Below, piece after piece: positions 5,914 through 10,186 of a DNA stretch of 10,186 bases. Source of the stretch: CAYIGN01 sp964363055. Its GTDB lineage: Bacteria; Patescibacteriota; Minisyncoccia; Sungbacterales; HO2-52-23. Every line of letters starts with the position of its first letter. Positions within the stretch are counted from its first letter, which is position 1. The stretch covers positions 1-10,186 of the forward strand of contig CAYIGN010000026.1 of NCBI GenBank assembly GCA_964363055.1, in the 5' to 3' direction. Under the pieces are notes generated by a model. That model did not search any database and was not told the DNA's origin. It saw nothing but the letters and a program-made list of their open reading frames with translations. A program made the translations under genes and the position numbers.

Positions 5914-6239
5914 GTCTCGGGAGAATGCGGAGCAGTTTTTGAAAAGGAGGATCCATGGACGCACCAAAAGAGTTCGAGGCGTTTGTCGCAAGGATGGAAA
6001 CAGCCGATCAGGCGCTGGAATTATTACGGATGGTTAATGAGCTCGGAAAGACCGTCTCTCCTTACAACCGATTTACGGATTGTCGAAAGTGGCTCCTTCA
6101 AGCCGTGCTCGCAACTTTTCGCGATGATGTAGATGGAGGATTCGTCCGCAACCTCATTGCGCGGGCGCTTCAAGAATTGAAAATGGAAACGGATTTTTCC
6201 AAGTTGATCAAGCAACTATAACCCTGTATCTCCCGAGAC
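5914..6239 (+). other. Transcript-end complementarity flanking the 88-aa gene
   Basis: GTCTCGGGAGA (5914-5924) in the 5' untranslated region is the perfect reverse complement of TCTCCCGAGAC (6229-6239), just after the stop codon and 4 bases before the terminator stem. The first arm would sit at or next to the 5' end of the RNA. Pairing would bring both transcript ends together. Confidence 0.6.
5955..6221 (+). CDS. Small soluble helical protein, unknown function
   Basis: 88 residues from an ATG with a very strong Shine-Dalgarno (AAGGAGG, 5944-5950) 4 bases upstream, preceded by a near-consensus promoter and followed by a terminator, so it is a well-expressed single-gene unit by every visible sign. 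The protein has mixed charge and no signal peptide or membrane segment. Its pattern of hydrophobic residues (ADQALELLRMVNEL, KWLLQAVLATF, GFVRNLIARALQELKM) suggests a small bundle of about four helices. A single cysteine lies at residue 43. I recognise no family. It is divergent from gltX and convergent with murG. Its cognate role is unknown; a small regulatory or structural protein is only a guess. Confidence 0.8.
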   Translation: MDAPKEFEAFVARMETADQALELLRMVNELGKTVSPYNRFTDCRKWLLQAVLATFRDDVDGGFVRNLIARALQELKMETDFSKLIKQL

Positions 6240-6243
6240 CAGT

Positions 6244-6283
6244 CGCCCTCCTGACCATCGTGTTGGGAGGGCGCAAATATTTT
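6244..6283 (+). terminator. Terminator of the 88-aa gene, between convergent genes
   Basis: Stem CGCCCTCC (6244-6251) with GGAGGGCG (6266-6273), a 14-base loop, then CAAATATTTT. The U tract on the plus strand is moderate. On the minus strand the same stem follows the murG stop by about 55 bases without a T tract, so it may help but is not a clear murG terminator. Confidence 0.65.
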
Positions 6284-6327
6284 ATGGTTCGGGTCATTCG
6301 GATATATTCAGATTTCTCGAGTTCGGT

Positions 6328-7446
6328 CTAATGCACCCCCAATTTCAGAATCTCCTTGGCGATCACTTGGGCCGAATCCGGGCGGGCGAATTTTTTGGCT
6401 GCCTCCGCGATTTGGCGCATCCGCTCCGGATTATCAATCAGTTTTTTGATCTCGGCAAAAAGCACATGCGGCGTCAAATTCACTTCCTCAATGATTACTG
6501 CCGCCCCTTCGGCCGCATATTCATACGCATTCTCCCACTGATGATTCTGGGCGGCGTGCGAGAGCGGAACAAGAATGGAGCATTTGCCCAACGCCGCCAT
6601 CTCCAGGATGGAAGATGCGCCGGCGCGCGAGACAACGAGATCGCAGACCGCATAGAAATCACGCATGCCTGACTCGTCGAGAAATCCGACCGGGTGGTAG
6701 CGCTCTTTGCGGGCGAACTCCAGAATCACTTTTGCTTCGCCTTCCACATCGGCAAAATTATTCTGGCCGGTTTGATGGATAATTTCATATTCATCCGTTA
6801 GCTCTCTGAGAACCCCCAATGCCGCGGCATTGAGTTTCTCCGCGCCTTGTGAAGCGCCGATGATACCTATGACCGGCTGGGTGGTAAAGATGTTGAAGTT
6901 CTCGCGCGCCTCATCCCTATTTCCGCCCAGAAGATGGCGACGGATCGGGATCCCGACTAGCGCTGTTTTTTCCGCGGCAAAGTAGCCGGCCGCCCCAGGG
7001 AAAGCAATCCCGATGCGGCTCGCAAAGCGCGCAGAGAAATGATTGACTCTGCCGGGTATGGAGTCGGACTCATGGATGATCAGCGGAATCCTGAATATGA
7101 TCGCGCCCAGGACCGCCGGCAGCGCGCCATAGCCCCCCTTGGAAAAAGCCACATCCGGCATCAGCAGCCACATATTCCACAATGCTTGGAAAATGCCCAG
7201 CGTCAGACGTAAAAGATCCAGTATGTTCTCGCGGGAACCGTAGCGCCGCCATTTTCCGCTGCGAATTTTGATCACCACCGCTCCTTCTTCTCTTAGAAGA
7301 TCCATCCCAAAATCATCCGGCCCCATATAATACAACTCCAAGTCCACGATCCGCTCATCCTCGGCAACGCGCTTCAGCTCCCGAATGGTTGCCAGAATCG
7401 GGAAGAAATGCCCACCCGTACCGCCGCCTGTGAATAGAATCCTCAC
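6328..7446 (-). CDS. murG: MurG, lipid II synthase (undecaprenyl-PP-MurNAc-pentapeptide GlcNAc transferase)
   Basis: GT28 glycosyltransferase that moves GlcNAc from UDP-GlcNAc onto lipid I, giving lipid II, on the inner membrane face. 372 residues, normal length. Glycine-rich loop TGGGTGGHFFP (6-16), second loop KGGYGALPAV (103-112), HESDSIPGRVN (125-135), the GASQGAEKLN loop (197-206) and the UDP-binding block SRAGASSILEM...GKCSILVPLSHAAQNHQ (273-303) are all present. The GTG at 7446 is the only sensible start: the repeat just upstream carries in-frame TAG codons. No Shine-Dalgarno is seen; the space before the start is filled by hexanucleotide repeats able to fold into a long hairpin. Last gene of the murD-ftsW-murG set, 68 bp after ftsW. 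Confidence 0.96.
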   Translation of the reverse strand: MRILFTGGGTGGHFFPILATIRELKRVAEDERIVDLELYYMGPDDFGMDLLREEGAVVIKIRSGKWRRYGSRENILDLLRLTLGIFQALWNMWLLMPDVAFSKGGYGALPAVLGAIIFRIPLIIHESDSIPGRVNHFSARFASRIGIAFPGAAGYFAAEKTALVGIPIRRHLLGGNRDEARENFNIFTTQPVIGIIGASQGAEKLNAAALGVLRELTDEYEIIHQTGQNNFADVEGEAKVILEFARKERYHPVGFLDESGMRDFYAVCDLVVSRAGASSILEMAALGKCSILVPLSHAAQNHQWENAYEYAAEGAAVIIEEVNLTPHVLFAEIKKLIDNPERMRQIAEAAKKFARPDSAQVIAKEILKLGVH

Positions 7447-7448
7447 AC

Positions 7449-7512
7449 ATGACTATGACTATGACTATGACTATGACATATACAAGTTGTCATCGTCATC
7501 GTCATCGTCATC
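7449..7512 (-). repeat. Paired complementary hexanucleotide repeats before murG
   Basis: On the plus strand, four copies of ATGACT plus ATGACA (7449-7478) and four copies of GTCATC (7489-7512), separated by about 10 bases. In the minus-strand transcript these read (gatgac)4, a short loop, then (gtcata)4. The two units are reverse complements except for one base in six, so the RNA can form a stem of about 24 bp with a regular G-A mismatch. It fills almost the entire ftsW-murG gap and ends directly at the murG start codon. Confidence 0.85.
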
Positions 7513-7514
7513 GT

Positions 7515-8603
7515 TTACGTATGCCTTGATATATTCATCAATATCCCCACGCTCGCCAATGTCACGGCCAGCGACGTACCGCCGTAACTCACGAATGGAA
7601 GCGGTATGCCGGTCAAAGGCAGGAGACCGGAGATCGCAGCCATATTCACGAATGCTTGAGTCATAATACCAATTGAGATGCCTGACGCCAAGAGCCGCCC
7701 AAATACATCCGGGGCGCGTTTGGCAACCCGGAGTGCCGACAGAAAGAAAAATGAGAAAAGTCCAATCAGCGCTATCACGCCCACAAATCCCATCTCTTCA
7801 CCCAAGACAGCAAAGATAGAGTCGCCCATCGGCTCAGGGAGATATTGATATTTCTGTACTCCCCTGCCAAAACCAAGTCCCCAGAAGCCGCCCGAACCGA
7901 TTGCAATCGCCGCTTGAGTGATCTGGTAGCCGGCTCCCTGCGGATCCAAGCTCGGATTAAGGAATACCATGATCCGCGCCAGCCGATACGGTGCAATTTG
8001 GATAAGCAGGTAGAAGGCAGTCGCGCCAAGTAGAAACAGGGTGATGACCTGCGAGGTCTTGCCGCCCCCCAGGAAATAGAGGAGTCCGGCCGTGATGACG
8101 ATCACAAATAACGTCCCCAAATCCGGCTGCATCGCCAGGAAGACACCGATCACGCTCATCATAAGCGCGAATGGGATCATCCCATAGGAGACGCTGGCAA
8201 CTTCTCTTCGCCGCGCATCCAGCCAGCTGGCAAGGTACATGATAAAGACCGGCTTGAGCAGTTCCGAGGGCTGGAAACTAATTGGGCCTATTTTCAGCCA
8301 GCGAGTGGCGCCCCCAACCGATATGCTAAGCTGCGGCACAAAAACCAAAGCAAGCAGCCCAAACGTGATTAGGAGTAACGGCAGCGATAACACGCGCCAT
8401 CTGCGGTATGGCACTCGCGATGTTATTAAAAGCCCCACCAGTCCGGCCCCGCCTCCATACAGGAGTTGACGCAGCCCATAGGCAGTGGCAGAACCGAGAT
8501 TATTGTGGGCAACCACCATTGACGCCGAGATGAGGATCAAAAGGCCCCCCACAAACAGGGCAATGGTTGCATAGAGTAGCGAGCGGTCAATGGTGTGAAT
8601 CAT
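7515..8603 (-). CDS. ftsW: FtsW, SEDS septal peptidoglycan glycosyltransferase
   Basis: Multi-pass membrane polymerase that uses lipid II to build septal glycan with a class B PBP. 362 residues with about ten hydrophobic segments. Family blocks are visible: ISFQPSELLKP (109-118), MQPDLGT (158-164), the extracellular loop YLPEPMGDSIFAVLGEEMGF (254-273) with the expected catalytic Asp D261, and TGIPLPFVSYGGTSL (331-345). The murD/murG neighbours favour FtsW over RodA. The ATG at 8603 follows murD by 30 bases with no visible Shine-Dalgarno. The cytoplasmic N-terminus is short, as is the C-terminus, which stops right after the last membrane helix. Confidence 0.95.
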   Translation of the reverse strand: MIHTIDRSLLYATIALFVGGLLILISASMVVAHNNLGSATAYGLRQLLYGGGAGLVGLLITSRVPYRRWRVLSLPLLLITFGLLALVFVPQLSISVGGATRWLKIGPISFQPSELLKPVFIMYLASWLDARRREVASVSYGMIPFALMMSVIGVFLAMQPDLGTLFVIVITAGLLYFLGGGKTSQVITLFLLGATAFYLLIQIAPYRLARIMVFLNPSLDPQGAGYQITQAAIAIGSGGFWGLGFGRGVQKYQYLPEPMGDSIFAVLGEEMGFVGVIALIGLFSFFFLSALRVAKRAPDVFGRLLASGISIGIMTQAFVNMAAISGLLPLTGIPLPFVSYGGTSLAVTLASVGILMNISRHT

Positions 8604-8633
8604 TGATAGTATTTAGTATAAAGTACTCAGAGT

Positions 8634-10124
8634 TTAGGGTTTACCCCGTATATCAACTTCGGCAATATCCGTTTTTCTGTCCCGCCTCTGGCGGGACAGC
8701 CGAAGTTGTATTACGGGGTTTAGGGTTTTCAATCTGCGGACTGCGTCAACGAATTGCTGTCCCCTATCAAACTCGTTCAAAAACAATCCGAAACTGGCCG
8801 CGCCCGGCGAGAGGAGAATATAATCGCCTTTCTCTGCTGATTGCCAAGCTCTTCTGACCCCTTCTCGCATTGACTTTACCTTACGTAGAGTACTAAGTAC
8901 TCTACGGGATTGGGCTAGGATTTGAGCCAATTTTTCGGTGGCGGTACCCGGGAGCAGCACCAGCGCGTCAACCGATTTGCGGACCGCCTCATCCATCCGG
9001 CTGAAATCCAGTTTCTTGTCCTGACCGCCGGTGATTAGAATCAGGCGATGTCTGCCGGCTTTCTCGCGGAATCGCCTCACTGCCGCTACTGCCGCTTCTG
9101 GAATGGTCGCTGTGGTGTCATTGATAAAGTGAACTCCTCCGTGCACGGCGACCTCCTCCTGCCGGCCGGGCAAGCCGTGAAATCTGGAGAGAGTGCGTAT
9201 GATTGCCGCATGCGGCACACCCAGGGCCCTGGCGGCCTCGGCCGCCAGGGCCGCGGATGCGCGATAATGCACCCCAAGATTCTTATCAACGACCTTCTGC
9301 ATATCGGGGGCGAGAGCTGCGCGGATCAGGCGCGAGTGCGCGCCGCGAACCATCTTCTCCAATACCTGATCTCCCGCGGGGATAATCACCAAATCTTCCC
9401 TGTTCTGGGTGCCCCCGGACATTCCGACATTGTGCACAATGTCGGAATGTTTTTGCGAACGCTGGTGCCGGAAAATGGCGGTCTTGGAGTCGCGGTATTC
9501 GCGCATGCTGATGTGCCAGTTCAGGTGATCGGGCATGATATTGGTGATAATCGCAACCGACGGGCTTTTGTCCTCCGCGTCCAAATCCATCAGCTGGAAG
9601 CTTGACAGCTCCAGCACCACCGGATCGCCTTTTTTGATCTTGGGCAGAACGGACAGCACCGAGCGCCGGATATTGCCGCCATAGTGCGTGCGCGGAAATT
9701 TGGTCTTGAGCATCTGCCACAGGAGATAGGTTGCCGTAGATTTGCCGCGGGTGCCGGTGATCCCGATGATCCTGCCCGGACAGAGATCAAAAAAGATACC
9801 CAGATCACTGGTGACAGGAACGCCGTATTGCTGCGCGGCTTTTAGATACGGATTGTCCCGCCGCACGCCTGGATTTTTTATTACAAGATCCGCACTGCGA
9901 AAATCATCTTTCCTGTGGCGGCCGAGCACATATCTTATGCCTTGGTATTTGGCGAGCGCCTTGAGCGACGGCGCAAGATCTTTTGGCGTGCGGAGATCCG
10001 TGACCGTTACCTTGGCGCCGTGTTTCTGCAAAAACTCGGCTGTCCCCACTCCCCCGCCAGAGAGACCCAGGCCCATAACCAAAATCTTCTTGTTTTTGAA
10101 ATCTAAGTGTACATTCTGTATCAC
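8634..10124 (-). CDS. murD: MurD, UDP-N-acetylmuramoyl-L-alanine:D-glutamate ligase
   Basis: ATP-dependent ligase adding D-Glu to UDP-MurNAc-L-Ala in the cytoplasm. From the GTG at 10124 it has 496 residues, longer than the usual ~440-450. The N-terminal Rossmann part begins LDFKNKKILVMGLGLSGGG, followed by TVTDLRT and the P-loop ITGTRGKST. LELSSFQL, MPDHLNWH, and DSKTAIF with the lysine normally carbamylated come next; HFINDTTATIPEA, ITGGQDKKLDFS and LLSPGAASFGLF complete the C-terminal domain. The extra length is mainly repeat-derived: KHSDIVHNVGM (palindrome 9419-9450), RRVLSTLR (8884-8906), and a tail after VRRLK built from nested inverted repeats. The frame stays open to a TTG at 10166 and an ATG at 10142, but those codons lie in the 49-bp repeat, so I prefer 10124. 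A neighbouring mraY or murF would be expected beyond the right edge. Confidence 0.92.
   Translation of the reverse strand: MIQNVHLDFKNKKILVMGLGLSGGGVGTAEFLQKHGAKVTVTDLRTPKDLAPSLKALAKYQGIRYVLGRHRKDDFRSADLVIKNPGVRRDNPYLKAAQQYGVPVTSDLGIFFDLCPGRIIGITGTRGKSTATYLLWQMLKTKFPRTHYGGNIRRSVLSVLPKIKKGDPVVLELSSFQLMDLDAEDKSPSVAIITNIMPDHLNWHISMREYRDSKTAIFRHQRSQKHSDIVHNVGMSGGTQNREDLVIIPAGDQVLEKMVRGAHSRLIRAALAPDMQKVVDKNLGVHYRASAALAAEAARALGVPHAAIIRTLSRFHGLPGRQEEVAVHGGVHFINDTTATIPEAAVAAVRRFREKAGRHRLILITGGQDKKLDFSRMDEAVRKSVDALVLLPGTATEKLAQILAQSRRVLSTLRKVKSMREGVRRAWQSAEKGDYILLSPGAASFGLFLNEFDRGQQFVDAVRRLKTLNPVIQLRLSRQRRDRKTDIAEVDIRGKP
8643..8719. repeat. Nested inverted repeat encoding the MurD C-terminal tail
   Basis: Outer arms 8643-8663 and 8699-8719 match at 18 of 21 positions. 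An inner perfect hairpin, CTGTCCCGCC (8677-8686) with GGCGGGACAG (8690-8699), lies between. It covers the last ~27 codons of murD, beyond where MurD proteins normally end. The poly-A on the coding strand after the stem means it is not a standard terminator for murD. Confidence 0.85.
8884..8906. repeat. 23-bp palindrome inside murD
   Basis: Arms CGTAGAGTACT (8884-8894) and AGTACTCTACG (8896-8906) with one central base. It is translated as RRVLSTLR in the C-terminal domain of MurD. Similar GAGTACTT words occur in the murD-ftsW spacer (8604-8633). Confidence 0.85.
9225..9252. repeat. GC-rich 13-bp-arm hairpin inside murD
   Basis: Arms GGCCCTGGCGGCC (9225-9237) and its complement (9240-9252) with a 2-base loop, coding for the alanine-rich LAAEAARAL helix. 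A smaller palindrome TGCCGCATGCGGCA lies at 9204-9217. Unlike the other repeats, this helix is expected in MurD, so coding bias may explain part of the symmetry. Confidence 0.7.
9419..9450. repeat. Perfect 32-bp palindrome inside murD
   Basis: Perfectly symmetric around 9434/9435 (centre TTGTGCACAA, outer ACATTCCGACA). It encodes KHSDIVHNVGMS at residues ~239-250 counted from the TTG at 10166, just after the DSKTAIF segment. The ATTCCGA/TCGGAAT words also occur in the 126-167 palindrome, suggesting one repeat family. Confidence 0.9.
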
Positions 10125-10132
10125 ATATCTTC

Positions 10133-10181
10133 TAGAACCCATCTCAAAAATGCATTTGGGCTGCAATCGGCGGATTTCTGC
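10133..10181. repeat. Right arm of the 49-bp inverted repeat
   Basis: Exact reverse complement of 60-108. It ends 8 bases before the preferred murD GTG and contains the alternative TTG and ATG starts, reading LQPKCIFEMGS in the murD frame. The window ends 5 bases after the repeat, which is what an assembler would do at a multi-copy sequence. Confidence 0.8.
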
Positions 10182-10186
10182 TCATC

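Noticed and set aside
6285..6327. Possible tRNA T-arm (GGTTCG motif)
   Set aside because: No acceptor or anticodon stems can be drawn around it; it is simply the murG-88-aa gene spacer.
7385..7666. Plus-strand frame with poly Asp-Tyr and poly-Ser
   Set aside because: The low-complexity peptides are just translations of the hexanucleotide repeats opposite murG and ftsW.
9048..9605. 185-aa plus-strand frame opposite murD
   Set aside because: Antisense to conserved MurD motifs, with no ribosome site or recognisable domain.
60..10181. Circular element or composite transposon bounded by the end repeats
   Set aside because: The repeats are inverted, not direct, so they do not show circularity. 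There is no transposase, and the content between is housekeeping genes.

Overview
The window most likely comes from the chromosome of a Patescibacteria/Candidate Phyla Radiation (CPR) bacterium, probably Parcubacteria-like. This is inferred, not proven. The clues are a murD-ftsW-murG cluster whose MurD has an unusual GTRGKS / NDTTAT signature, tightly packed genes, several starts without a Shine-Dalgarno sequence, and many short palindromes and heptanucleotide repeats inside coding genes. UGA is used as a normal stop (gltX and xer end in TGA), so the code is not the UGA=Gly code of Gracilibacteria/SR1.

Layout. (1) 1-188: left edge with one arm of a 49-bp inverted repeat whose partner lies at the other end of the window, then a perfect 42-bp palindrome that can end transcription of the nuclease gene. 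(2) 189-1430 (-): RecB/Cas4-type PD-(D/E)XK nuclease with a predicted Fe-S cluster. Divergent from it is a small basic membrane protein (1498-1731, +). (3) 1732-2034: intergenic region with 14-bp tandem repeats that include a dif-like dyad, a terminator and a promoter, leading into a single Xer-type tyrosine recombinase (2035-2973, +). (4) 3048-5884 (-): gltX and a secreted coiled-coil M23 (EnvC-like) peptidase, overlapping by 4 nt. (5) 5885-6327: a small unknown 88-aa gene (+) with its own consensus promoter, strong RBS and terminator. Complementary 11-mers near the transcript ends could pair. (6) 6328-10124 (-): murD-ftsW-murG, that is, glutamate ligation to UDP-MurNAc-Ala, the SEDS septal glycosyltransferase, and lipid II synthesis.

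How the genes fit together: most are housekeeping. MurD, FtsW and MurG make and polymerise peptidoglycan at the septum. The M23/EnvC-like protein is expected to remodel it at division. The Xer recombinase would resolve chromosome dimers at the same stage if the nearby site is a real dif. No defence island, CRISPR array, tRNA or rRNA is visible, and I do not see a clear new multi-gene system.

The unusual layer is the repeat content. Perfect palindromes of 23-42 bp, hairpins with 10-13 bp arms, and 6- and 7-nt microsatellites recur across the window. Many are translated in frame within linkers or tails of essential proteins (murD, gltX, M23, nuclease). A pair of complementary hexanucleotide repeats fills the ftsW-murG gap immediately before the murG GTG start. 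These look like dispersed repeat insertions, some possibly co-opted for function.
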